Below, piece by piece: positions 27,744 through 35,152 of a stretch of 64,000 nt of DNA (its first letter is position 1; each line of letters opens with the position of its first letter). The position numbers were made by a program, and so were the translations under genes. The DNA comes from Flavobacteriaceae bacterium (GTDB lineage Bacteria; Bacteroidota; Bacteroidia; Flavobacteriales; Flavobacteriaceae), in NCBI GenBank assembly GCA_018699935.1, contig JABISF010000018.1, positions 1 through 64,000 on the forward strand, read 5' to 3'. The notes beneath the pieces were generated by a model that made no database searches, was not told the origin of the DNA, and saw only the letters and a program-made list of their open reading frames with translations.

Positions 27744-28661
27744 ATGGAGTCCGGCAGTAAACTCCCCATTGCCTATGCACCCCTTTACCGGCTCCCACTT
27801 CCTGAAAACCATCGTTTTCCGATGGAAAAATATGAACTACTTCCACTGCAATTACTCCATGAAGGGTGTTGTCAAGAAAGTGATTTCTTTATCCCAAAAG
27901 CAGTAGATCGAGCCATCGTTGAAGCCGTACATCAGAAAAACTATGTGCAACGTTTATTAGATTTAAACCTCAATAAGGCGGAAATTCGCAAAATTGGTTT
28001 TCCCCTTAGCGCAGCTTTAATCGAACGGGAATTCATCATCGCCGGGGGTACTTTGGAAGGCTGTCAAAAAGCTTTTCACACCGGAGTAGCCCTCAACATA
28101 GCCGGAGGGACGCATCACGCCTATGCTGGCCATGGGGAAGCTTTTTGTTTATTGAATGATCAAGCCATTGCTGCTCAATATTTATTAGATCAAAAAAAGA
28201 CGGGAAAAATTTTGATTGTAGATTTAGACGTCCATCAGGGAAATGGAACCGCAGCAATCTTTGAAAATGAAAAGCGCGTCTTTACTTTTTCCATGCACGG
28301 AGCGAAAAATTATCCTTTTCATAAAGAAAAAAGTGATTTGGACATTCCTTTGCCCGATGGCACTACCGATAGTACTTTTTTGGAGCTTTTGGAAAAAACG
28401 CTGCCGGCCTTAATTCACCAAGAACAGCCCGATTTTATTTTTTACCTCAGCGGGGTAGATGTATTGGAAACAGATCGGTTGGGACGGATTGCGTTGAGTT
28501 TGGAGGGGTGTAAAAAAAGGGATGAAATGGTCTTTGCACTTTGCAAAGAACACCGCATCCCGGTTCAATGTAGCATGGGAGGAGGGTATTCTAAAACCCT
28601 AAAAATCATACTTGAAGCCCATGCCAATACGTTTCGAGTAGCCCAATCAATTTTTGATTAA
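27744..28661 (+). CDS. histone deacetylase-family amidohydrolase (AcuC-like)
   Basis: A 305-residue zinc hydrolase of the arginase/deacetylase superfamily. The active site shows the His pair in GGTHHAYAGHGEAF (His124/His125), zinc ligands in VDLDVHQGNGT (Asp162, His164), the third ligand in LSGVDVLETDRLG (Asp244), and GGGYSK near the end with the catalytic Tyr. Bacterial relatives deacetylate acetyl-CoA synthetase, acetoin-related substrates or polyamines; the substrate cannot be told here. The ATG touches the metG stop with no intervening base, so translational coupling to metG is likely. Its last 4 bases overlap the convergent CBS gene. Confidence 0.9.
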   Translation: MESGSKLPIAYAPLYRLPLPENHRFPMEKYELLPLQLLHEGCCQESDFFIPKAVDRAIVEAVHQKNYVQRLLDLNLNKAEIRKIGFPLSAALIEREFIIAGGTLEGCQKAFHTGVALNIAGGTHHAYAGHGEAFCLLNDQAIAAQYLLDQKKTGKILIVDLDVHQGNGTAAIFENEKRVFTFSMHGAKNYPFHKEKSDLDIPLPDGTTDSTFLELLEKTLPALIHQEQPDFIFYLSGVDVLETDRLGRIALSLEGCKKRDEMVFALCKEHRIPVQCSMGGGYSKTLKIILEAHANTFRVAQSIFD

Positions 28662-29122
28662 CGCCAAGTGTGGCTGGTCATATTGAGGGCGGCGATAACA
28701 ATATCCTTTCGGCTGACCTGACCCACCAATTTGTTTTTGTCCATCACCGGATAACGTCTTCTGCTGCTTTTTGAGAATAAAGCGGCAGCGTCAAACACAC
28801 TGGTGGAAGCATCGATGGTGTCTACTTGCGCGGACATGAAAGAGGCAACGGATTTATCCAATATGGGCATATTGTAGTAACGACTGTCCGAAATTTGTTT
28901 CATACAATCGGCTTCCGAAATAATTCCAATGAGTTCTCCCGCTTCATTGACAACAGGTCCCCCTGAAATCCGATACTTGATAAAGGCTTGCATCACATCG
29001 TGTATGGATTGCTCGGGTTGGAACAACACCAAATTCACGGTCATAATATCTGCGACAGTTAATTTTGCAGCAGTTTTTTTCTTGGCTTGGGCTCTTGGTC
29101 CCTGAAAACTTTTAATCGGCAT
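28658..29122 (-). CDS. tandem CBS-domain protein
   Basis: A 154-residue cytoplasmic protein. After a basic head (residues 1-20) come two CBS repeats: TVADIMTVNLVLFQPEQSIHDVMQAF to about residue 75, and the second from SVASFMSAQVDTIDASTSVFDAAALF to about residue 150. CBS pairs bind adenosine nucleotides and usually regulate an attached or partner protein. No effector domain is fused. The role is unknown. Confidence 0.85.
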   Translation of the reverse strand: MPIKSFQGPRAQAKKKTAAKLTVADIMTVNLVLFQPEQSIHDVMQAFIKYRISGGPVVNEAGELIGIISEADCMKQISDSRYYNMPILDKSVASFMSAQVDTIDASTSVFDAAALFSKSSRRRYPVMDKNKLVGQVSRKDIVIAALNMTSHTWR

Positions 29123-29248
29123 AATCTAACGGTTTTGAGGTTGAAATTGAAATTAATAAATTTTTACTCAAAAACTTACATAATATTCAATTTTATATGC
29201 TTTTTTTGAAGAATCTGAGTTCGATTTTAAGTTTTAAATAAAAACATA

Positions 29249-30046
29249 TTGAAAAAGGTTGGGATTTTAGGTTGTGGTTGGTTGGGGATTCCACTGGCAG
29301 AACAACTGGTTGAAAAAGGATTTATGGTTTCCGGGACACGGCGATCAGAAGCGGGTCTTGCCCTTTTAAAAAATCACGGTATACTTCCCTATTCTTTTGA
29401 ATTGAAAAACGATAGCGTTAAGGGAGACCTCGATTTTTTTAAGTCTTTGGAGTGTTTAATTATTTCGCTACCCCCCCGAGATTCTGGAGATCCACAACTC
29501 CATTTTGAAAAACGAATGGAATCGCTTTTGCAATTGGTGTTATCGTCGAAAATTAAAAAGGTAATCTTCTTAAGCAGTACTGCCGTATATGGGAAAAAAG
29601 CAGGCGTTTGGACAGAAGACAGCCGATGCGTGCCCGAAACAGCAGCTGGCCAAGCTTTACTGTACTCGGAAGCGTTGTTTTTAAATTCCTCAGTTACCAC
29701 TTTAGTGGTTCGTTTGGGGGGACTGATTGGCGAAAATCGCAATCCCATTCACCCCTTGAGCGGAAAGTCCACCACCCATCCCAAAAGCACTATCAATTTT
29801 ATCCACCAAAAGGATGCGGTGCAGGGTATTCTCTCCCTTTTACTTCAAAAAAACACTTCTGACATTTATAATTTGGTGAGTCCCGACCATCCGGAACGAA
29901 AAACATATTATGAGTTCATGGCGCAAAAAAAAGAACTCCCTCCTCCAATTTTTGTTGGAAATGAGGGGATTCACCGAATAATCAAAGCAGAAAAAATAAT
30001 CCGCGATACCAATTTTCAATACACTGTGAATAATTTGTTGATATAA
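29249..30046 (+). CDS. NAD(P)-binding SDR/epimerase-family protein (YeeZ-like)
   Basis: A 265-residue Rossmann-fold protein. It starts at a TTG directly followed by KKVGILGCGWLGIPLA, the GxGxxG nucleotide-binding loop. VIFLSSTAVYGKKAG is the extended-SDR Ser/Tyr region, but the usual YxxxK is altered to YSEALF, so catalysis by the standard mechanism is uncertain. NFIHQKDAVQGILSLL and IYNLVSPDHPERKTYYEFMA match the C-terminal parts of the YeeZ-type epimerase family. No substrate can be assigned. Confidence 0.78.
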   Translation: MKKVGILGCGWLGIPLAEQLVEKGFMVSGTRRSEAGLALLKNHGILPYSFELKNDSVKGDLDFFKSLECLIISLPPRDSGDPQLHFEKRMESLLQLVLSSKIKKVIFLSSTAVYGKKAGVWTEDSRCVPETAAGQALLYSEALFLNSSVTTLVVRLGGLIGENRNPIHPLSGKSTTHPKSTINFIHQKDAVQGILSLLLQKNTSDIYNLVSPDHPERKTYYEFMAQKKELPPPIFVGNEGIHRIIKAEKIIRDTNFQYTVNNLLI

Positions 30047-30099
30047 ATTCTAGGAAACTTTAAAAAGAAAAGGCAACAGCACTTATTTTTAAAGTAGAG

Positions 30100-30540
30100 A
30101 TGGCCAAGGAAAATTTATATATCGCCAAATTAGAAAAATTGCTGTTGCATTTGAAAAATGCAAAGTTATCCTATCTAAAAGCATCCGATCAAGCCAATTC
30201 CTCTGAAAAAAAACGCTTTTTTAATCATCAAGCCACTGAAAGAAATCGCATTTTTCAGGACATCCTCAGTAAACTTCAAACCTTAGATGCCGATTTTTCG
30301 ATCCAATCGATTCGCAATTTTAATTTTGATCAATTAATCATCAGTTCTATAAAAACATTGAAAGCATCTGCCTTACAAAAATGTTTGGAAGCCGATAAAG
30401 CTTTGATTGCTATTTACAATGAAATTGAAGCCCTTGGGATAGAGGAAAATTTTGCGGCGCATATCGCTAAGATTGAGTTAGCGATTGAAAAAAACGCGAT
30501 TCATTTGGAAAACATTGCCCATAAAAGAGAATTTTATTGA
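30100..30540 (+). CDS. PA2169/DUF2383-type four-helix-bundle protein
   Basis: A 146-residue soluble protein of four long helices, with a pattern like the DUF2383/PA2169 ferritin-like family. A short amphipathic helix pair (YIAKLEKLLLHLKNAKLSYLKA; KKRFFNHQATERNRIFQDIL) is followed by LKASALQKCLEADKALIAIYNEIEAL and a last helix. Such proteins are often stress-induced and of unknown function. The final 7 bases overlap the convergent lipoprotein gene. Confidence 0.65.
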   Translation: MAKENLYIAKLEKLLLHLKNAKLSYLKASDQANSSEKKRFFNHQATERNRIFQDILSKLQTLDADFSIQSIRNFNFDQLIISSIKTLKASALQKCLEADKALIAIYNEIEALGIEENFAAHIAKIELAIEKNAIHLENIAHKREFY

Positions 30541-31061
30541 TCTTCCGCTTCCTCCTTTAGGGTGTTCTCTTCTTCTTTAAGACTTAAAATCCGATCTACA
30601 AAAGCATTGTAAAATCGATATAGGTTTTGGTAGGCTGGGCCGAGCGAATCATCGGTATAATAGTTGGTAAAATAGCGTGTCTTGTTGGCTTGCATGCCGA
30701 CCAATCGAAGTCGACTTTTGATTTGTGGGGTGTCAAAAGGAGCGGGAAAGGGAGACTCCTCCATCTTTTTGATACGGGTGTTTAAAGCTAATAAATCTAC
30801 TGTGATCCCTTTGGGGTTTAAATCCTTCAGGCTGACCATACTTTTTTGCAAATCAATGAGTTCTGTCCATTTTTGGAGGTCATCCTCTTGTAAAAAGGAT
30901 TCGGGAAAAAGCTTAAGATCGACTTTATATTCGCCTAATGTTTTTACAGTAATGGTATCTATAGTTGTAGCTGTTGTCTCTGGCTGCACTTCATTTTTGC
31001 AGGCAAAAAGCAGCGTAAACAGCAGAATAAGAGAAAACCGAACGTTCGTAAAAAAAGTCAT
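30534..31061 (-). CDS. lipoprotein of unknown function, last gene of the carotenoid operon
   Basis: A 175-residue protein with a lipoprotein signal: hydrophobic residues 9-20 and lipobox LFAC with Cys21. The mature part is helical, contains DLKLFPESFLQEDDLQKWTELIDLQKS and ends in a Glu-rich tail. No known domain is recognised. Its ATG overlaps the cruF stop by 4 bases, so it is translationally coupled to the carotenoid genes; whether it works with them is open. It may sit in the outer or inner membrane facing the periplasm. Confidence 0.75.
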   Translation of the reverse strand: MTFFTNVRFSLILLFTLLFACKNEVQPETTATTIDTITVKTLGEYKVDLKLFPESFLQEDDLQKWTELIDLQKSMVSLKDLNPKGITVDLLALNTRIKKMEESPFPAPFDTPQIKSRLRLVGMQANKTRYFTNYYTDDSLGPAYQNLYRFYNAFVDRILSLKEEENTLKEEAEDQ

Positions 31062-31711
31062 TGAATACCGATTGAATTTACTTTCAACAAAAGAATGACA
31101 AAAAATAATAACTGCAATAGATACAAGTGAAAAGGTAGGGCATTTTTATAAGGAAGCCCATATCGTTGGTAAACAACTTGTAGAGGCAAAGCCACCAAAG
31201 CCCAACCCAAGTAGTTGTGTAAAGAGGCCAATCCTGTCTCAAAAGTCCAAAAATCCAAGACCGGAGCCATCGGTTCAATCAATACATCTAAAAAGAGCAT
31301 GAGTCCAACAGCACAGCAAATGCTTGCCCAAAAATGCGTGAAAAAAGCCCGGGCTATAGACGCAGTTATTATAATCAAAATACACCAATTGAGCCCGATG
31401 ACCCATGGAACTTCAAAGACTTTTGGTCCCAAAGTTGCTCCATAAGAATAGGACCCAAAAATAAATCCATAATACACTCCCAAAATTTCGGCTAACATAC
31501 CCACAAAATAGCAGGTGAAAATAACCCATAGTGAATTGCGATTCCAGCCCATGTTGAGGAGCAATAAAATAAAGCTTAACGTTAAATTGATGGGTGTGGC
31601 CTGAACAAACCATTGGGCATTTCCATATATGATTCCGATAATTCCGGAAACGTGAAACAACCAAAGTAAGCCAATGGATGCATTTAATTTATTAAACGGT
31701 ACCGTTTGCAT
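31058..31711 (-). CDS. cruF: carotenoid 1',2'-hydratase-like membrane protein (CruF/DUF422)
   Basis: A 217-residue integral membrane protein with about six to seven hydrophobic segments, matching the CruF/carotenoid biosynthesis family. Family-like stretches are EILGVYYGFIFGSYSYG, VPWVIGLNWCILI, and DVLIEPMAPVLDFWTF; the acidic residues in the last are conserved in the family. CruF adds water across the 1',2' double bond of an acyclic carotenoid end (psi end), giving a 1'-hydroxy group. It follows crtD with a 1-base overlap (TAATG) and precedes the lipoprotein with a 4-base overlap. Confidence 0.85.
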   Translation of the reverse strand: MQTVPFNKLNASIGLLWLFHVSGIIGIIYGNAQWFVQATPINLTLSFILLLLNMGWNRNSLWVIFTCYFVGMLAEILGVYYGFIFGSYSYGATLGPKVFEVPWVIGLNWCILIIITASIARAFFTHFWASICCAVGLMLFLDVLIEPMAPVLDFWTFETGLASLHNYLGWALVALPLQVVYQRYGLPYKNALPFHLYLLQLLFFVILLLKVNSIGIQ

Positions 31712-33183
31712 TAAGGGGTCTCTTTTTCTATCAATTCTGCAACAATTTTAGCGGATAACAAACACAAGGGGATTCCTCCCCCCGGGTGCACACTTCCACC
31801 ACAAAAGTAAAGGTTTTTAATTCTCTTTGAAAAATTGGGGTGCCGAAGAAAGGCCGAACCCACCGTATTGCTGGAGGCGCCATAGAGTGCCCCCAAATGA
31901 GATTGCGTGCTGCGTGCAATTTCTGGGGGTGTCAATACTTTTTCACAAACAATGAGCGCTTCCAAATCGCATTTGAGTTGACGACTGAGTTTGTCGATAA
32001 CCACAGCCCGTAATTCTTTCACCAATATTTCCCAATCTTGACCCATATCGGCCGGAGTGTTGATCATTACAAACCAGTTTTCACAATTTTGGGGCGCATC
32101 TTCAGGAACATCTTTGGAGGTGATATTCACATATATGGTGGGGTCTGCAGCAATGTTATAGGAAGAAAAAATCGCTTCAAACTCGGCTTTATAATCGTCA
32201 GAAAAGAAAATATTATGTAGTTCTAAGTCGGGAAAGGATTGCTGAATGCCCCAATAAAAAATTACCGCCGAACTGGAGCGTTCTTGTTGCAGTATCTTCT
32301 CTGGAGCTTTTTCATTCGGGAGTAATCGTCTGTAGGTGGGGAATACATCCATATTGGAAACAACCACATCCGCTGCCATTATTTTTTCACCAACTACAAC
32401 CCCTTTGGCGACTCCATGCTCCACCAAAATTTGATCCACTTTTGTGGAAAGCAGATAGGACACCCCTTGGCGTTTGGACAATTCCCACAAACTTTTGGAA
32501 ATAGCAACCATACCTTCTTCAGGAATAAAAGTGCCGTATTCGCTCTCCAAATGCTGAATCAAAGTCATCATCCCCGATGTTTTGTAGGGGTTGGAACCGT
32601 TGTAGGTAGCATACCGATCAAAAAGTTGTACCAATTTGGGGTTATTAAAGCTTTTTTTATTGGCGGAATGCAGGGTTTCTTCCAATTGATAGGTGGGTAA
32701 ATGGAATAGGGCCGCCAAGGTTTTTTTGGACAAGAGCGTACTGCTTTTGTGTAAAGTGCGTTCCAAAAACAATGGAGCGGTTAGCCTATATTTCTTTTTG
32801 GCACGCTCCAAATATTTTTTTAAGCGAGTGGTTTCCACTTGAAAGGTTTTTGCCGCTGCAGCAATAAATTTATCGGTATTGGAATAGGCAGAAAAAATGG
32901 TTCCGTCTTGCCAAAAATAACGGCATGCAATTTCTTTTCTTCGATATGTAAAATGATCCGCCGGATTTTCGCCCACTAAATCAAAAAGGGAAGTGACATA
33001 ATGAGGCATGGTAAATAAAGAAGGACCGGCATCAAAACGATAGCCCTCTAGCGTGAAGGTTGATAACTTCCCACCGGGATAGGCATTCGCCTCAATAACA
33101 GTGACCTGATATCCTAAATGCGCTAGCCGTATACTGCTAGCAATACCTCCAATCCCAGCACCAATGACGATTGCTGTTTTCAT
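31711..33183 (-). CDS. crtD: carotenoid 3,4-desaturase-like FAD protein (CrtI/CrtD family)
   Basis: A 490-residue FAD-dependent oxidoreductase. The N-terminal dinucleotide fold reads AIVIGAGIGGIASSIRLAHLGYQVTVIEANAYPGGKL. The C-terminal CrtI-type signature reads NLYFCGGSVHPGGGIPLCLLSAK. Among CrtI-like enzymes its operon position beside cruF and crtA suggests CrtD, which desaturates the 3',4' bond next to a 1'-hydroxylated end. A second, separate CrtI at 35153 probably performs phytoene desaturation. CrtD rather than CrtI is inferred from context. It overlaps crtA by 4 bases (ATGA). Confidence 0.85.
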   Translation of the reverse strand: MKTAIVIGAGIGGIASSIRLAHLGYQVTVIEANAYPGGKLSTFTLEGYRFDAGPSLFTMPHYVTSLFDLVGENPADHFTYRRKEIACRYFWQDGTIFSAYSNTDKFIAAAAKTFQVETTRLKKYLERAKKKYRLTAPLFLERTLHKSSTLLSKKTLAALFHLPTYQLEETLHSANKKSFNNPKLVQLFDRYATYNGSNPYKTSGMMTLIQHLESEYGTFIPEEGMVAISKSLWELSKRQGVSYLLSTKVDQILVEHGVAKGVVVGEKIMAADVVVSNMDVFPTYRRLLPNEKAPEKILQQERSSSAVIFYWGIQQSFPDLELHNIFFSDDYKAEFEAIFSSYNIAADPTIYVNITSKDVPEDAPQNCENWFVMINTPADMGQDWEILVKELRAVVIDKLSRQLKCDLEALIVCEKVLTPPEIARSTQSHLGALYGASSNTVGSAFLRHPNFSKRIKNLYFCGGSVHPGGGIPLCLLSAKIVAELIEKETP

Positions 33184-33857
33184 GCTGATGTTGAGTTTTG
33201 AGTATCTGAAAGCAACTGAAAACGAGCAAATAAATCTTCTTTATACCATTTTTGTTGCTTTGTTTTTTTTACGATTTGGGCGTGATCTTGGCTTTTGTAA
33301 GCAAAAGTGTGGACCGCTTCCGTATTTTCCCATATACTCAGAGTGGCTTGTTGCACCAGGGGCCATTCTCCGATTCCTTTAAAATAATGTACTCCTTTTG
33401 CATGGGCAATGGCTTGCGAAGCTTGTGGAACGTGCTTCCAAAAAGACAGTAACTTCCGCCAACGCAAACTTGCCCGGGTGATGATAACCACAGGACTGAT
33501 ATCCTCCGCAGTAGAAATGGGCTGAAATGGATTTTGACCGCTCCATTTTCCATGACTAGCAATGGGGCTTAACACCAGTGTGCGTGTATGACTGGCTTTA
33601 GAAAAATAGGACTGAAACAATGGGTGTTGCTGAAAAGTCTGCTCAAAAACAGCGGCCGAATCCCAAACCCCCAAAAAAGCATAGGTAGAAAAATCTGGCC
33701 ATAAACTAAATCCATTTCCTCCTCCGGTACCCAAAAATTTAAAAAAGGACAAACCCTCCAAATTTTTCATTTGAGAGGGGGCGCGACCCATTTGCTGGAA
33801 GGCCCAAAAACGATTTTTTTTAAAATTAAAGAAGGTTACCGTAGTAATTTCAGCCAT
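33180..33857 (-). CDS. crtA: spheroidene monooxygenase-like carotenoid oxygenase (CrtA)
   Basis: A 225-residue protein with the CrtA pattern throughout: NRFWAFQQMGRAPSQMKNLEGLSFFKFLGTGGGNGFSLWPDF, WSGQNPF, VVIITRASLRWRKLLSFWKHVP, GIGEWPLVQQATLSIWEN and WYKEDLFARFQLL. CrtA enzymes oxidise C-2 of acyclic carotenoid ends to hydroxy or keto groups. With CrtD and CruF this predicts a 1'-hydroxy, 3',4'-didehydro, 2'-oxygenated psi end, as in myxol-type monocyclic carotenoids. It is the first gene of the leftward operon; a long, structured 5' region precedes it. Confidence 0.85.
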   Translation of the reverse strand: MAEITTVTFFNFKKNRFWAFQQMGRAPSQMKNLEGLSFFKFLGTGGGNGFSLWPDFSTYAFLGVWDSAAVFEQTFQQHPLFQSYFSKASHTRTLVLSPIASHGKWSGQNPFQPISTAEDISPVVIITRASLRWRKLLSFWKHVPQASQAIAHAKGVHYFKGIGEWPLVQQATLSIWENTEAVHTFAYKSQDHAQIVKKTKQQKWYKEDLFARFQLLSDTQNSTSA

Positions 33858-33919
33858 TAAAAATGCTATAGATTATAGTGGTAAAGTAATTCTTGTTTAA
33901 TTTTTAACACAACAAAAAA

Positions 33920-33986
33920 GAATAAAAAAACGTCTCTGAGAAGGATTTTAGAATTTGACTATTGGAAGTAATCTACAGAGACGTTT
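33920..33986 (-). terminator. long-loop hairpin plus T-run in the crtA leader (terminator or attenuator)
   Basis: On the minus strand an 11-bp perfect inverted repeat (33976-33986 with 33928-33938, core CAGAGACG) encloses a 37-base loop and is followed by seven or more U residues and a U-rich tract. It sits 70 bases upstream of crtA and downstream of a candidate promoter. It could end a short RNA or act as an attenuator. The long loop is unusual for a simple terminator. Confidence 0.5.
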
Positions 33987-34000
33987 GAAACCAAATTGAA

Positions 34001-34106
34001 TTTAAACTTGTTTAAAGCTAATTAAAAATAATTATACAAAACAAAATTTGTTAAACAAATTTATGATTAAAATCTAGTGAAAACCACTAACTTACTGTTT
34101 TACAGT
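34001..34106. promoter_or_regulatory. cluster of perfect palindromes upstream of the crtA operon
   Basis: Four perfect inverted repeats lie in 106 bases: TTTAAACttGTTTAAA at 34001-34016; a 19-bp AAATTTGTTaAACAAATTT at 34044-34062; TAGTGaaaacCACTA at 34075-34089; and ACTGTtttACAGT at 34094-34106. The 19-mer overlaps the candidate crtA -7 element. AT-rich DNA yields chance palindromes, but the two longest are stronger than expected. They are candidate operators; the protein is unknown. Confidence 0.45.
34056..34063 (-). promoter_or_regulatory. candidate -7 element for the crtA operon
   Basis: The minus strand reads TAAATTTG, an exact TAnnTTTG. The -33 TTTG is not seen at the normal distance, so a regulator may be needed. 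The element overlaps the 19-bp palindrome, which would allow direct repression. Confidence 0.4.
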
Positions 34107-34327
34107 TACTTAAATTTTAATGAAAATAGTAAATAATTAGAAAGTTTAACTTTTTTCTTGGATCTAATTCGGAATCCACCCTTGAAAGCAACTATTTTCA
34201 TCAAATCGTGCTTGTTTTATGTCAAAGTGAATTTTCGCACACTGGGAATCTTCGAAGATGCAGAAAAAAGCATATTCTTTTATGAAGGCGAAATCTTTTA
34301 ATTTATTAATATTGTAAAAACATCCCT
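34107..34327. promoter_or_regulatory. remaining upstream region of the ThuA-like gene, with a 12-bp palindrome
   Basis: 221 bases without a gene. A perfect palindrome ATCTTCGAAGAT lies at 34248-34259, 69 bases upstream of the rightward ATG at 34328. No exact TAnnTTTG element is seen close to the start. Confidence 0.35.
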
Positions 34328-35101
34328 ATGAAAACAACACAAGTCCTTTGTAAAATTCTTTTGCTTTTCGTGTTTACCGTTGGTGCGTTGCAAGCTCAGG
34401 AAATTGATTTTGAACAGAAAAAAGTGTTGTTGGTTTACGGAGGATGGCCAGGACATACTCCGGAAATTTTTGCCAAACGCATGAATAGCTGGCTGGAAGC
34501 TCATAATGCAAAAGTAATTGTGGCTGAAGACACAAGCATTTATGCCGATGAAACTGTTATGGCTGAAGTGGATCTAATCATTCAAAGCATCACGATGAGC
34601 AACATCAAAATGAATGAAGCCAAAGGATTGTTGAACGCTGTGAAAAATGGTGTTGGAATTGCCGGTTGTCACGGTGGCTTGGGGGACTCCTTTCGCAATA
34701 ATACAGAATATCAATATATGATTGGGGGACAATTTGTCAATCACCCTGGGGGACAAATTGCGCACAGTGTTCAAATCACCCAACCCGATGACCCCATAGT
34801 AAACGGCATCGCGGATTTTAGCCTGACGACCGAACAATACTATATGCACGTAGATCCCAATGTCAATGTATTGGCTACCACTACTTTTAGTAAGGAACAC
34901 GATGATTGGATTGAAAATGCAGTCATGCCTGTGGCTTGGAAAAAAACCCATGGTAAAGGCCGTGTTTTCTACTTATCGCTGGGGCATTCCGATGAGATTT
35001 TTGATGTAGCTCCTGTATGGGAAATCCTAACCCGCGGAATTTTTTGGGCTTCCAAAAGTAAATACGAAGCTTCCGAGGCTTGGATGCATCCCGTATATTA
35101 A
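34328..35101 (+). CDS. ThuA-domain secreted protein
   Basis: A 257-residue protein with a signal peptide (residues 1-23, ending ALQAQ) and a ThuA-like class I glutamine-amidotransferase-fold domain. Seen are KKVLLVYGGWPGHTPEIF, GVGIAGCHGGLGDSFR, YQYMIGGQFVNHPGGQ, and KGRVFYLSLGHSDEIF. ThuA-type proteins are tied to sugar (trehalose or keto-sugar) metabolism, often exported in Bacteroidota. The nucleophile-elbow position reads GCHGG, as in the ThuA family, and the classical glutaminase triad is not evident. It lies between the two carotenoid blocks, but nothing suggests a carotenoid role. Confidence 0.85.
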   Translation: MKTTQVLCKILLLFVFTVGALQAQEIDFEQKKVLLVYGGWPGHTPEIFAKRMNSWLEAHNAKVIVAEDTSIYADETVMAEVDLIIQSITMSNIKMNEAKGLLNAVKNGVGIAGCHGGLGDSFRNNTEYQYMIGGQFVNHPGGQIAHSVQITQPDDPIVNGIADFSLTTEQYYMHVDPNVNVLATTTFSKEHDDWIENAVMPVAWKKTHGKGRVFYLSLGHSDEIFDVAPVWEILTRGIFWASKSKYEASEAWMHPVY

Positions 35102-35137
35102 TTTTTTACTAATGATAGGGCTCGAATAATTTTATAA

Positions 35138-35145
35138 TATCTTTG
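35138..35145 (+). promoter_or_regulatory. -7 promoter element of crtI
   Basis: TATCTTTG, an exact TAnnTTTG, lies 7 bases before the crtI ATG at 35153. Transcription would begin at or very near the start codon, implying an almost leaderless mRNA. Confidence 0.45.
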
Positions 35146-35152
35146 AGCTTCT

